Shown: positions 34,225 through 43,609, counted from the first letter of the stretch. The stretch is 64,000 bases of DNA from Allobosea caraganae (GCF_003351345.1 NZ_QQTO01000034.1:1-64000); one strand, 5' to 3'. Translations and numbers: made by a program. The notes: generated by a model from the letters alone, not told the origin.

Positions 34225-35640
34225 ATGAACCAGACCACGCGCCTTTGGGGCGGCCGCTTCCGCAAGCCGCCGGACCCGCGGATGATGCGGCTGTCGAGCG
34301 CAGCCAGCGCCCATGCCCGTCTCGCGCCGCAGGACATCGCCGGCGGCAAGGCCCACGCTGCCGAGTTGCAGCGCGCCGGCCTGCTCTCGCAATCCGAGGC
34401 CGAGACCATCGTCGCGACGCTCGACGCCATCGCCAACGAGGTTGCCGCCGGCACGCTCCTGCCCAGCGCCGATGACGAGGACATCCACACCTTCGTCGAG
34501 CGCGTGCTGATCGCCCGCATCGGTGCGACCGGCGCCAAGCTGCGTGCCGGCCGCTCGCGCAACGACCAGGCCGCCAACAACCTCAAGCTCTATTTGCGCC
34601 AGCAGGCCCGCCCGCTCGGCGCGATGCTGGCCGAGCTGCTGGAGGCGATCGCCGCGCAATCCGAGGTGCATGCGGCTTCCGTCTGCCCCGGCTTCACCCA
34701 TCTCCAGAGCGCTCAGCCGGTCACCTTCGGCCATTGGCTGATGGCGCATGGCCAGGTCCTCGCCCGTGATGCCGGCCGCCTGCAGGACTGGGAGAAGCGC
34801 TCGGGCCAATCGCCGCTCGGCGCCGCCGCGCTCGCCGGCTCGGCCATCGCTTTGACGCCGGAGCTGAGCGCCAAGGCGCTCGGCTATGACGGACCTTTCG
34901 AGAACTCGGTCGATGCCGTCGGCGCCCGCGACCATGTCGCCGAATTCCTCTTCGTTGCCGCCATGCTGCTGACCGACCTGTCGCGGTTGGCGGAGGAGGT
35001 CACGCTCTGGACCTCCCGGCAGTTCGGCTGGGTCACGCTCGACGACGCTTTCGCCACCGGCTCCTCGATCATGCCGCAGAAGAAGAACCCGGATATCGCC
35101 GAGATCTCCCGCGGTCGCGCCGCCCGCCTGACCGGCGACCTCGTCGCCATGCTGGGCGCGCTCAAGGGCCTGCCGCTCGCCTATAACCGCGACCTCGCCG
35201 AGGACAAGCGCGCCGCCTTCGATGCGGTCGACGTGCTCTCCGAGGTGCTGCCCGCCTTTGCCGGCCTGATCGCCAGCATGGAGCCCCATCCTGCAGTGAT
35301 GCGCGCGCAGGCCGGCACCGGCTTTGCGCTCGCGACCGAAGTCGCCGACTATCTCGCCCGCAAGGGCGTGCCCTTCGCCGAGGCGCATGAGATCACCGGC
35401 GCCCTTGTCCGCTATTGCGAGGAAATGGGGCGCGACTTGGAAACCATCGATCCCATCGAATTGCGCGCGGTCGATCCGCGCCTCGACGAAGGCGTCAAGG
35501 CCTGCCTGACGCTCGATGCCGCGGTTGCCGCCCGCAGCGGCTTCGGCGGCACCGCGCCGGCCCGCGTCGTCGAGCAGATCGAGCGCTTCAATGCCTGGCT
35601 CGATGGTTTCAAGGCCTGGACCGGGGAGGGTGGGCGATGA
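34225..35640 (+). CDS. Argininosuccinate lyase family protein (catabolic paralogue likely)
   Basis: This 471-residue member of the fumarase/aspartase superfamily begins TTRLWGGRF. It has EDIHTFVERVLI, RAGRSRNDQAANNLKLYLR, the substrate loop PGFTHLQSAQPVTF with its catalytic His, and the mobile loop GSSIMPQKKNPD with the catalytic Ser. The family cleaves a C-N bond to release fumarate. Its place at the head of an amino-acid ABC operon, divergent from LysR, argues for breakdown of an imported N-succinyl-type compound rather than arginine synthesis. ArgH itself cannot be excluded. Confidence 0.85.
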   Translation: MNQTTRLWGGRFRKPPDPRMMRLSSAASAHARLAPQDIAGGKAHAAELQRAGLLSQSEAETIVATLDAIANEVAAGTLLPSADDEDIHTFVERVLIARIGATGAKLRAGRSRNDQAANNLKLYLRQQARPLGAMLAELLEAIAAQSEVHAASVCPGFTHLQSAQPVTFGHWLMAHGQVLARDAGRLQDWEKRSGQSPLGAAALAGSAIALTPELSAKALGYDGPFENSVDAVGARDHVAEFLFVAAMLLTDLSRLAEEVTLWTSRQFGWVTLDDAFATGSSIMPQKKNPDIAEISRGRAARLTGDLVAMLGALKGLPLAYNRDLAEDKRAAFDAVDVLSEVLPAFAGLIASMEPHPAVMRAQAGTGFALATEVADYLARKGVPFAEAHEITGALVRYCEEMGRDLETIDPIELRAVDPRLDEGVKACLTLDAAVAARSGFGGTAPARVVEQIERFNAWLDGFKAWTGEGGR

Positions 35641-36530
35641 GCGCGGTCACTCAAGCCGGGATCGGCCGCGACCTTGCCGGCGTCGCCGGCCTGCGCATCG
35701 TGCCCAAGCGCTTTTACGGGCGCTGGGTCGCGGCAGCGCTGATCCTGCTCGCGCTGGCCTGGGTGGTGAAGGCCTTCGCTCAGGGCCAGATCGCCTGGCC
35801 GGTCGTGGCGCAGTTCTTCACGGCGCCCGCCATCCTCGGCGGCCTCGTCAACACGGTGATCATGACGGTCTGCGCCATGGCGCTCGGCATCGTCCTCGGC
35901 GTCGTCTTCGCCATCATGTACATGTCGCCGAACCCGGTGCTGCGCGGCAGCGCGCTGTTCTACATCTGGTTCTTCCGCGGCACGCCGCTGCTGCTGCAAT
36001 TGCTGCTCTGGTTCAACCTCGCGCTGGTCTTCCCGACCATCGGCATTCCCGGCGTCATGGAGTGGCGCACGATCGACATCATCGGCCCGTTCATGGCGAC
36101 CCTGCTCGGGCTCGGCATGAACCAGGGCGCCTATACCGCCGAGGTGGTGCGCTCCGGCATCCTCTCGGTCGATGTCGGCCAGACCGAGGCGGCCAAGTCG
36201 ATCGGCATGACCCGGCTGACGACGCTCCGTCGCATCGTGCTGCCGCAGGCGATGCGGGTCATCATTCCGCCGGTGGGCAACGAGGTGATCAGCATGGTCA
36301 AGCTGACCTCGATCGCCAGCGTGATCCAGTATTCCGAGATCCTGCGCAACGCGCAGACGGTCTACTACGCCAATGCCCGCGTCATCGAATTGCTGATCGT
36401 CTCGGCCGGCTGGTACCTGATCGTCGTCACCTTGCTCCAGATCGGCCAGTATTTCCTTGAGCGCTTCTTCTCGAAGGGCAGGGGTGAGCGCCGGGCCAAG
36501 CCGCAGATCGCCGAGGAGACCGGCGCATGA
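35637..36530 (+). CDS. Polar amino acid ABC transporter permease
   Basis: This 297-residue HisM/GlnP-type permease has helices beginning near residue 30, the conserved GGLVNTVIMTVCAMALGIVLG, FFRGTPLLLQLLLWF, and the EAA loop EAAKSIGMTRLTTLRRIVLPQAMR. Only one permease gene is present, so it probably works as a homodimer. The start is fixed by ATGA overlap with the lyase stop, which ties the lyase to transport. Confidence 0.93.
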   Translation: MSAVTQAGIGRDLAGVAGLRIVPKRFYGRWVAAALILLALAWVVKAFAQGQIAWPVVAQFFTAPAILGGLVNTVIMTVCAMALGIVLGVVFAIMYMSPNPVLRGSALFYIWFFRGTPLLLQLLLWFNLALVFPTIGIPGVMEWRTIDIIGPFMATLLGLGMNQGAYTAEVVRSGILSVDVGQTEAAKSIGMTRLTTLRRIVLPQAMRVIIPPVGNEVISMVKLTSIASVIQYSEILRNAQTVYYANARVIELLIVSAGWYLIVVTLLQIGQYFLERFFSKGRGERRAKPQIAEETGA

Positions 36531-37306
36531 TCAACGCCTCCGACAAGGACATCGTCGTCGCCGCCAACGTCACCAAGCAGTTCGGCAGCCTGAAGGCACT
36601 GAACGACGTCTCGCTGGCGATCCCGTTCGGCGCCGTGCAATGCATCATCGGCCCGTCCGGCTCCGGCAAGAGCACGCTGCTGCGCTGCATCAACCAGCTC
36701 GAGAAGATCGATGGCGGCGCGATCTGGGTCGATGGCGAGCTGATCGGCTATCGTCGCGTCGGCGATGAGCTGCATGAGCTCAGCGATGCCGAGATCGCGC
36801 GCCAGCGCCTGACCACAGGCATGGTCTTCCAGCGCTTCAACCTGTTCAACCACATGACCGTGCTGCAGAACATCATCGAGGGCCCGCTCACCGTGATGAA
36901 GCGGCCGCGCCGCGAGATCGTCGCCGAGGGCATGGCGCTGCTGGAGCGCGTCGGCCTGGCCGAGAAGCGCGATTCCTACCCGATCGAGCTCTCCGGCGGC
37001 CAGCAGCAGCGCATCGCCATCGCCCGCGCGCTCGCCATGAAGCCGAAGCTGATGCTGTTCGACGAGCCGACCTCGGCGCTCGATCCCGAACTCGTGGGCG
37101 AGGTGCTGGCGGTGATGCGCGACCTTGCCGCGAGCGGCATGACCATGATCGTCGTCACCCACGAGCTCGGCTTCGCCCGCGAGGTCGCGAGCGACGTCGT
37201 CTTCATGGACAAGGGCGAGATCGTCGAGCGGGGCGCGCCGGATGCCGTCCTGGTCGCGCCGCAGCACGCCCGCACCCGCGACTTCATCGCCGCCGTTTTG
37301 AAGTAG
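36527..37306 (+). CDS. Amino acid ABC transporter ATP-binding protein (GlnQ type)
   Basis: This 259-residue ATPase has Walker A GPSGSGKST near 44, signature LSGGQQQRIAIARAL, Walker B LMLFDEPTSALDPE and switch His in VVTHELGFAREV. It overlaps the permease stop by ATGA. A 28-bp gap separates it from the binding-protein gene. Confidence 0.94.
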   Translation: MINASDKDIVVAANVTKQFGSLKALNDVSLAIPFGAVQCIIGPSGSGKSTLLRCINQLEKIDGGAIWVDGELIGYRRVGDELHELSDAEIARQRLTTGMVFQRFNLFNHMTVLQNIIEGPLTVMKRPRREIVAEGMALLERVGLAEKRDSYPIELSGGQQQRIAIARALAMKPKLMLFDEPTSALDPELVGEVLAVMRDLAASGMTMIVVTHELGFAREVASDVVFMDKGEIVERGAPDAVLVAPQHARTRDFIAAVLK

Positions 37307-37334
37307 TTCCGCGTTTCATCTGGAGGAAACCACC

Positions 37335-38165
37335 ATGCTTCGCCTGTCCCTCGCAGCTGCGCTGCTCGCGACCACCGCCCTTGCCGCACAGGCGCAAGCC
37401 GTGCCGGAGCGCATCAAGACAGCCGGCAAGATCGTCATCGCGACCCAGCCGAACTATCCGCCGATCGTCTTCAAGGACCCGGCCACCAACGTCATGGCCG
37501 GATTCGACGTCGAGCTTGGCGAGGCCATCGCCAAGGAGCTCGGCGTCAAGGTCGAGTGGCAGGAGACCGCCTTCGCCCAGATGCTGCCCTCGCTCCAGAC
37601 CGGCCGCGTCGACATGGTCATGGCGGGGATGAGCGACCTGCCGGCCCGGCGCGAGACCGTCGATTTCGTCGACTACATGGTCTCGGGCGCGCAGTTCTAC
37701 ACGGTCACCGCCTTTGCCGGCTCGATCAAGACGCCCGACGACCTCTGCGGCAAGAGCGTCGGCGCCAGCCGCTCGACCAACTGGCCGAAGCAGATCGGCG
37801 AGTGGAGCGACGCCAACTGCGTCGCCAAGGGCAAGCCCGCGATCACCGTCGTCGGCACGGAAGGCTCGGTCGATGCCCGCACCCAGCTCAAGACGCAGCG
37901 CCTCCAGGGCGGCGTCCAGGGCAGCGAGACCATGACCCATTTCCAGAAGCTCGAGCCCAACACCTACATCCCGCTCGGCGAGCCCTTCACCCGCTCGCTC
38001 ACCGGCATCCCGTTCCCGAAGACGGCCGAGGGCACGCAGCTGCGTGACGCGGTCAAGGGCGCGCTCGACCGGCTCCAGGCCAACGGCACCTATGACGCGA
38101 TCGTCGCGAAATACGTCCAGCCGAGCAACGTGCTGAAGCCGGTCTCGCTCAACAAGGGCGAGTGA
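37335..38165 (+). CDS. Amino acid ABC transporter substrate-binding protein
   Basis: This 276-residue periplasmic protein has a Sec signal (LRLSLAAALLATTALAAQAQA, cleavage near 22). The family-3 solute-binding fold is seen in AGFDVELGEAIAKELGVKVEWQ and ARRETVDFVDYM. It completes the operon lyase-permease-ATPase-binding protein, and a strong terminator follows at 38295. Confidence 0.93.
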   Translation: MLRLSLAAALLATTALAAQAQAVPERIKTAGKIVIATQPNYPPIVFKDPATNVMAGFDVELGEAIAKELGVKVEWQETAFAQMLPSLQTGRVDMVMAGMSDLPARRETVDFVDYMVSGAQFYTVTAFAGSIKTPDDLCGKSVGASRSTNWPKQIGEWSDANCVAKGKPAITVVGTEGSVDARTQLKTQRLQGGVQGSETMTHFQKLEPNTYIPLGEPFTRSLTGIPFPKTAEGTQLRDAVKGALDRLQANGTYDAIVAKYVQPSNVLKPVSLNKGE

Positions 38166-38181
38166 GTTCAAGGTCCCTCCT

Positions 38182-38275
38182 CGTCATGGTCGGCCTTGTG
38201 CCGACCATCCACGTCTTCGCCCATCGCGGGCGGCGTTCAAGACGTGGATGCTCGCGACAAGCCCGAGCATGACGG
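38182..38275. repeat. Dispersed palindromic repeat, family C, copy 2
   Basis: This copy is nearly identical to those at 33050-33143 and 42708-42801, differing mainly in the loop (CGCCCATCGCGGGC). It starts 17 bp after the binding-protein stop and precedes the terminator. Confidence 0.9.
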
Positions 38276-38294
38276 GAAACATCGCCATTCTTCC

Positions 38295-38321
38295 GGGCCG
38301 CGGCGCTGCCGCGGCCCTTTT
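38295..38321 (+). terminator. Strong Rho-independent terminator
   Basis: GGGCCGCGGC-GCT-GCCGCGGCCC is a perfect 10-bp stem followed by TTTT. It ends the lyase/amino-acid transporter operon. The rest of the 326-bp gap (38166-38491) holds the family C repeat and no supported gene. Confidence 0.88.
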
Positions 38322-38491
38322 CGTATCGGCATGCGTTGATGCGGGCCCGGGTACTCGCTCCAGTCGCTTGATTTGTCTCAGGGTTGCATCGCTGATGCCG
38401 GTGCTGGGGAGAGGAACGACTTGGTCCGGTTTCAGAAGAGCGCATGTCATCCGGGCCTGATCGGTTCCAGCGTCGGATCTCGGGCCGGCGC

Positions 38492-39979
38492 ATGAAGACC
38501 GTCCTCGCCTGCGATCTCGGCGGTACGAGCTTTCGCGCCGCGCTCATCGACGAGGCCGGCGACACGCGTGCCGAGCGGATGATCCCCGGCCCTGTCTCGC
38601 AGGACAGGAACGGCGTGTCCGAGATCGATCCCGAGGCGTGGTGGGACAATCTCCACGCGGCGGCGGCAGCGCTCGCTCAGGCCGAGCCTGAGCTCTTCGC
38701 CACGGTGCAGGGCATCGCGATCTGCGGCGTGACCCGCACGCAGGTCTTCCTCGACGCGGCCGGCAAGTCCCTGCGGCCAGCGATGACCTGGAAGGACACG
38801 CGCTCAGAGGCCGTGGCCGCTCGGTTGAAGCAGGAGCTTCCCGCCGGCCATCCCGAACTCGCCAACGTCAACGCCTTCCACCCGCTGGCCCGCCTTGCCT
38901 GGCTGCGCGAGCATGAGGAGGCCAGCTTCCGCGCTCTCGCCTGCGTGCTGGAGCCGAAGGACTACCTCAACTTCCGCCTGACCGGGCAGCGCGCCAGCGA
39001 CCCGGTCTCGATCGCCCGGCTGCTTGCCGCTGCCGCGCCCGTCGAGGGGCTCGATCTCCTGAGCGCGGTTGGCGCCTCACCCGGAATTCTCCCGCCCTTG
39101 CGCGAGCCCTGCGACCGGGTCGGCGCCGTCACTGCCGGTCTGCCAGCCCCGTTCGACAAGCTCGCCGGTATCCCCGTCTTCTGCTGCTCGAACGACACTT
39201 GGACCGCCGTGGTCGGCCTTGGCGCGCTGCGCGCCGGCTATGCCTATAACATCTCCGGCACGACCGAGGTGCTGGGCGCACTCAGCGAGAAGCCCGAGCA
39301 GGCCGAAGGCCTGATGACCGTCGACTGGCGCGGGCTCCACCAGCTCGGCGGCCCCAGCCAGAACGGTGCCGACACGGTGTCCTGGCTGCTCTCCCTGCTC
39401 GGCCGCTCTGGCGAGGATTCCGTCGGCAAGAGCATGGACGAGCTGCTCGCCGCCCCCCGGCACCCGCAACCGATCCTGTTCCTGCCTTACCTGCAGGGTG
39501 AGCGCGTGCCCTATTGGGACCCGAACCTGCGCGGCGCCTTCATCGGCCTCGGTCGCCAGCATGGCCCGACCGATCTCGCCTGGGCCGTGCTGGAGGGCGT
39601 CGCCTTCCTCAACCGCATCGTGCTGGGGCGGGCCGAGGCGGCGACCGGCCGGCGCGTCACCGAAATCCGCTTCGGCGGCGGCGCAGCGGCGAATGCGATC
39701 TGGCGCCAGGTCAAGGCTGACATTAGCGGCAGGCCCGTCGTGACCGGCGCCGCCAGGGAGCCCGGCGCGCTCGGCGCGGCCATCGTCGCCTGGACCGGGC
39801 TCGGCCGCTTCGCCTCGCTGGCTGAGGCGCAGGAGCAACTGGTCGACGTCGCCGCCCGCCACGAGCCCGATCCGGCTCGCGCCGCATTCTACGACAAGCT
39901 GCTGACCCTTTATCGTCAATCGGAAGCGGCGCTGGCACCGATCTCGCACGCGCTCGTCGCGCTCTCCCGAGAGACCTGA
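38492..39979 (+). CDS. FGGY family carbohydrate kinase (xylulokinase-like)
   Basis: This 495-residue sugar kinase has a phosphate-1 motif VLACDLGGTSFRAALID at the start, AICGVTRTQVFLD, the FGGY_C region beginning near NDTWTAVVGLGA, YNISGTTEVLG, and EIRFGGGAAANAIWRQVKAD. It phosphorylates a pentulose or related sugar. The start at 38492 gives the expected N-terminus; the frame is open from 38444. It heads the operon with an SDR and a ribose-type importer. Confidence 0.88.
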   Translation: MKTVLACDLGGTSFRAALIDEAGDTRAERMIPGPVSQDRNGVSEIDPEAWWDNLHAAAAALAQAEPELFATVQGIAICGVTRTQVFLDAAGKSLRPAMTWKDTRSEAVAARLKQELPAGHPELANVNAFHPLARLAWLREHEEASFRALACVLEPKDYLNFRLTGQRASDPVSIARLLAAAAPVEGLDLLSAVGASPGILPPLREPCDRVGAVTAGLPAPFDKLAGIPVFCCSNDTWTAVVGLGALRAGYAYNISGTTEVLGALSEKPEQAEGLMTVDWRGLHQLGGPSQNGADTVSWLLSLLGRSGEDSVGKSMDELLAAPRHPQPILFLPYLQGERVPYWDPNLRGAFIGLGRQHGPTDLAWAVLEGVAFLNRIVLGRAEAATGRRVTEIRFGGGAAANAIWRQVKADISGRPVVTGAAREPGALGAAIVAWTGLGRFASLAEAQEQLVDVAARHEPDPARAAFYDKLLTLYRQSEAALAPISHALVALSRET

Positions 39980-39983
39980 ACCC

Positions 39984-40766
39984 ATGTCCGACGCTCCCGT
40001 CACCCTGATCACCGGCGCCTCGGGCGGCATTGGCGGCGCGCTCTCGCGCCTGCTCGCCGCCTCCGGCCATCGCCTCGTCCTGACCGGGCTCGAAGCCGAG
40101 CCGCTTGAGGCTCTCGCCGATGACATCGCGGCCGCGGGCGGCGAGGTCGCGACCCTCGCAGGCGACGTGCGCGAGCATGGGCTCGGCCAGGCCTGCGTCG
40201 ACCTTGCGGTCGAGCGCTTCGGCCGGCTGGACAACCTGGTCAGCGGCGCCGGCGCCTCGCGGCCGGTCAAGCTCGTCGAGATGGAGGACGAGGAGTGGGA
40301 CCGGCTCGTCGATCTCAACCTCTCCGCTGTGTTCCGCATCTCGAAGGCCGTGTCGCGCCGGCTGATCGCACAGGGCGAGGGCGGCGCCATCGTCCATATC
40401 TCCTCGATCGCCCACGCCAATGGCGGTGCAAATCTCGCCTATGGCTCGGCCAAAGGTGGCGTCGCCACGCTGACCTATGGCATGGCTCAGCAGCTCGGCC
40501 CGCACGGGATCCGGGTCAACGCCGTGGCGCCGGGCATCATCGACACCCCGATGGTGCGCGGCGGCTTCGCCCAGCAGTTCAACGCCCTCGTCGCCGGCGC
40601 GGCAATCCGCACGCCGCTCGGCCGGCTGGGCCGGCCCGAGGATGTCGCCGCCGTGATCGCCTTCCTGCTCTCGCCCGGCGCGGCCTTCGTCACCGGCGCG
40701 CTGATCCCGATCACCGGCGGCATCGAGATCCTGTCGCCGATCTCGACCATCGCCAGGGAGGGCTGA
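39984..40766 (+). CDS. SDR family oxidoreductase
   Basis: This 260-residue classical SDR has TGASGGIGGALS at residues 10-21, a cofactor-specificity region, SGAGAS near 85, catalytic Ser in HISSIAHANGG, YGSAKGG (Tyr and Lys) and GPHGIRVNAVAPGIIDTPM. It starts 4 bp after the kinase gene and ends 5 bp before the permease gene. It probably converts the imported polyol or sugar to the kinase substrate. Confidence 0.92.
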   Translation: MSDAPVTLITGASGGIGGALSRLLAASGHRLVLTGLEAEPLEALADDIAAAGGEVATLAGDVREHGLGQACVDLAVERFGRLDNLVSGAGASRPVKLVEMEDEEWDRLVDLNLSAVFRISKAVSRRLIAQGEGGAIVHISSIAHANGGANLAYGSAKGGVATLTYGMAQQLGPHGIRVNAVAPGIIDTPMVRGGFAQQFNALVAGAAIRTPLGRLGRPEDVAAVIAFLLSPGAAFVTGALIPITGGIEILSPISTIAREG

Positions 40767-40771
40767 GGCCG

Positions 40772-41713
40772 ATGCGCGAGGTCATCGGGCGCTACGGCAC
40801 GGCCATCGCGGGGCTGGCGATCATCGTCTTCTTCGTGCTCTTCGCGCCGAATTTCGCGCTGCCGAACAATATGCTCAACGTGCTGAAGGAGACGAGCTTC
40901 CTCGCCATCCTGGCGCTCGGGTTCACCCTCGCCTTCACCGTGGCCGAGCTCGACCTCTCGATTGCCGAGGTCGCGAGCCTTGCTGCTGTGGTCGCGGGCT
41001 GGCTGATCCAGTCGCAGATGCATCCCGGCCTCGCCGTCGCCGGCGGGCTTGCGGTTGGCGCAGCGTTCGGCGCGGCCAATGGCTATGGCGTAACAGTGCT
41101 GCGCATCCCCTCGCTGATCATGACGCTGGGCACGGCGGCGATCGCCAAGGGCCTCGCCTTCATGCTCACCCAGGGCGTCGCCTTCATGGGGCGCTGGCCG
41201 GTCGGCTTCACCGGGCTGGCCCGCGGCACCGTCTTCGGCATTCCCAACCTCATCCTCTGGATGGCCGCCGTCACGCTCTTCGCTTACGGCCTGGTCAAAT
41301 GGACCCGCACCGGCGCCCACATGGTCGCGACGGGCGAGGCCGACGAGGCGGCGCGGCTCGCCGGCATCGCCACAGGGCGGATGAAGCGCATCGGCATGCT
41401 GCTGACCGGGCTCTGCGCCGGCATCACCGCCGTGCTGCTCGCCGCCAGCCTGTCCTCGGCCGCGCCCAACATGGCCGGCGACTACCTGCTCTACGCCATC
41501 GCCGCCGTGCTGCTCGGCATGACCATGTTCGAACCCGGCAAGCCCAACATTCCCGGCACGGTCTTTGCGGCGCTGGTGCTGAAGGTTCTGGGCAACGGCT
41601 TGGTGATGATGGGCGCGCCCTACTACGTGCAGGACATCGTTCTTGGTGCCATCATCATCGGCTCCGTGGCCTTCTCGGCCAGCGCGATGAAGACGGCGGC
41701 GTTCAAGGTTTGA
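40772..41713 (+). CDS. Ribose-type sugar ABC transporter permease
   Basis: This 313-residue RbsC/branched-chain-type inner-membrane permease has about ten hydrophobic helices, the ribose-permease marks LALGFTLAFTVAELDLSIAEVASLA, LRIPSLIMTLGTAAIAKG and RLAGIATGRMKRIGM, and an IPGTVFAALVLKVLGNGLVMMG end segment. Start ATG 40772 follows a GGAGGG-rich site. It is between the SDR and the binding protein. Confidence 0.93.
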   Translation: MREVIGRYGTAIAGLAIIVFFVLFAPNFALPNNMLNVLKETSFLAILALGFTLAFTVAELDLSIAEVASLAAVVAGWLIQSQMHPGLAVAGGLAVGAAFGAANGYGVTVLRIPSLIMTLGTAAIAKGLAFMLTQGVAFMGRWPVGFTGLARGTVFGIPNLILWMAAVTLFAYGLVKWTRTGAHMVATGEADEAARLAGIATGRMKRIGMLLTGLCAGITAVLLAASLSSAAPNMAGDYLLYAIAAVLLGMTMFEPGKPNIPGTVFAALVLKVLGNGLVMMGAPYYVQDIVLGAIIIGSVAFSASAMKTAAFKV

Positions 41714-41741
41714 GTTCCATAAGAGACGAGGGGAGAAGACC

Positions 41742-42686
41742 ATGTTCGGATTGAGGAAATTGCTGATCTCGGCAGCGGCGCTGCTGGCGCTCGGCCAGGC
41801 GGCGCAGGCGTTCGAGCTCGGCGTCATCGGCTTCCAGTTCTCCTCGGAGACGCATGCCCGCGTCGCCAACGCCGCGGCCGCCGCCGCCAAGGCCAAGGGC
41901 TGGGGCGTGACGCTGCTCAACTCGGAGGGCTCGCTGCCCAAGCATGCCGAGCAGTTCGACGCGCTGATCGCCAAGAAGGTCGACGCCATCATCATCGCCA
42001 TGGGCAAGCCGGTCGAGGCCGACGCCCAGTTCAAGGCGGCGAAGGACGCCAAGATCCCGGTCATCACCGTGCAGTCGGGTTCGAGCCCGCACGCGCTCTT
42101 CGACATCCAGACCAACGAGTACAAGGTCGGCGCCGAGGCCGCGCTCTATTTGCTCGGCCAGCTCGGCTACCAGGGCAACATCGTCACCGCCCGCTTCGAC
42201 CTCAACGCCGCCTCGCGCATCCGCGGCAAGATCCTCGACGCGGTGCTCTCCGAGAACCAGGCGGTGAAGGAGCTCGGCAAGTTCTCGATGGGCCGCACCC
42301 AGAGCTGGCGCGACGACGTCCGCGCCGGCATGCAGGCGCTGCTCCTGCAGAACCAGGGCAAGATCAACGGCATTTGGGCCTCGTTCGACGGCCAGGCCTA
42401 CATCATCGACGACCTGCTGCAGGCTCAGGGCGTGAAGAAGGGCCAGATCCCGCTGGTCTCGGTCGATGGCGGCAAGGAGAGCTACGAGCGCATCGCCGAT
42501 CCGAACTCGACCTTCACCGCCACAGTTTCGGTCCCCTTCGAGGAGATGGGCAAGCAGGCAGTCGACGCGATCCAGACGATCGTCGTCGACAAGAAGCCGA
42601 AGGAGACCATCACCAGCGGCCCCTACCTCTTCACCGACGCGGTGCTGGTCGACAAGAACAACGTCCAGCAGTTCCTGAAGAAGTGA
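41742..42686 (+). CDS. Ribose-type sugar ABC transporter substrate-binding protein
   Basis: This 314-residue periplasmic protein has a Sec signal (FGLRKLLISAAALLALGQAAQA, cleavage near 23). The periplasmic-binding-protein-4 fold shows FQFSSETHARVANAAAAAAKAKGW, DALIAKKVDAIIIAMGKP and PLVSVDGGKES. It belongs with the permease before it and the ATPase after the family C repeat. The ligand may be a pentose, polyol or nucleoside. Confidence 0.93.
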   Translation: MFGLRKLLISAAALLALGQAAQAFELGVIGFQFSSETHARVANAAAAAAKAKGWGVTLLNSEGSLPKHAEQFDALIAKKVDAIIIAMGKPVEADAQFKAAKDAKIPVITVQSGSSPHALFDIQTNEYKVGAEAALYLLGQLGYQGNIVTARFDLNAASRIRGKILDAVLSENQAVKELGKFSMGRTQSWRDDVRAGMQALLLQNQGKINGIWASFDGQAYIIDDLLQAQGVKKGQIPLVSVDGGKESYERIADPNSTFTATVSVPFEEMGKQAVDAIQTIVVDKKPKETITSGPYLFTDAVLVDKNNVQQFLKK

Positions 42687-42707
42687 GCGTCGGGGCGAAC
42701 CACTCAC

Positions 42708-42801
42708 CGTCATGGTCGGCCTTGTGCCGACCATCCACGTCTTCGCTTCTCCTGGGTGGCGTTCAAGACGTGGATGCTCGCCACAAGGGCGAGCATGACG
42801 G
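42708..42801. repeat. Dispersed palindromic repeat, family C, copy 3
   Basis: This copy lies inside the transporter operon, between the binding-protein and ATPase genes. It matches the copies at 33050 and 38182 except in the loop and a few positions. As a large hairpin in the transcript it could affect the relative expression of the two parts. Confidence 0.9.
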
Positions 42802-42834
42802 AGTGCGCCGCGCTGTCGCGAACAGGTCCAAACC

Positions 42835-43602
42835 ATGACCGAACCTGCCACCCCCATCCTCTCCCTGCGCGGCATCGGCAAGAGCTACGGCCCTGTCGTT
42901 GCCGTCAGGGAGGTCGATCTCGACATCCATGCCGGCGAGGTCGTCGCGATCTGCGGCGATAACGGCGCGGGCAAGTCGAGCCTGATCAAGGTGATCTCGG
43001 GCGCCGAGGAGCCGAGCTCGGGCACGATCAGCATGCGCGGCAAGCCGGTCGCCTTCGCCTCGCCGCATGACGCGCTGAGCCATGGCGTGGCGACGATCTA
43101 CCAGGACCTGGCGCTGGCGCCGCGCCTCTCGATCTACCAGAACGTCTTCATGGGCTCGGAGCTGACACGGCCGGTGCTGCTGCCCTTCCTGCGCGTGCTC
43201 GACAAGGCGAAGATGATCGCGGAATCGCAGCGCTTCCTCGCGCAGCTCTCGGTCGCGATCACCGACATGACCCGTCCGGTCGAGCGGCTCTCCGGTGGTC
43301 AGCGCCAGGCCGTCGCGATCTCGCGCGCGCTGCGCTGGAACGCCGAGATCATCATCATGGACGAGCCCACGGCCGCGCTCGGCGTCAAGGAGACGGCGCT
43401 GGTGCTCGACCTCATCCGCAAGTTGAAGGCCGACGGCCACACCGTGCTGCTGATCAGCCACAACATGCGCGATGTCGTGGCGCTCGCCGACCGCGTCGTG
43501 ATCATGGGCGCCGGCCGCAAATTCGTCGACCGGCCGATCGACGGTCTGACCGCCGACGATCTCAGCCACATGATCATGAGCGGCAACGCCCGCGCAGCCT
43601 AG
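42835..43602 (+). CDS. Ribose-type ABC transporter ATP-binding protein (single NBD)
   Basis: This 255-residue ATPase has Walker A GDNGAGKSS near 41, an RbsA-like GVATIYQDLALAPRLSIYQN, signature LSGGQRQAVAISRAL, Walker B IIIMDEPTAALGVKE and switch His in LISHNMRDV. RbsA proteins usually have two fused NBDs; here there is only one, as in FrcA-type systems, so a homodimer is expected. It sits 8 bp before the nucleoside hydrolase gene. Confidence 0.93.
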   Translation: MTEPATPILSLRGIGKSYGPVVAVREVDLDIHAGEVVAICGDNGAGKSSLIKVISGAEEPSSGTISMRGKPVAFASPHDALSHGVATIYQDLALAPRLSIYQNVFMGSELTRPVLLPFLRVLDKAKMIAESQRFLAQLSVAITDMTRPVERLSGGQRQAVAISRALRWNAEIIIMDEPTAALGVKETALVLDLIRKLKADGHTVLLISHNMRDVVALADRVVIMGAGRKFVDRPIDGLTADDLSHMIMSGNARAA

Positions 43603-43609
43603 AGACGCC

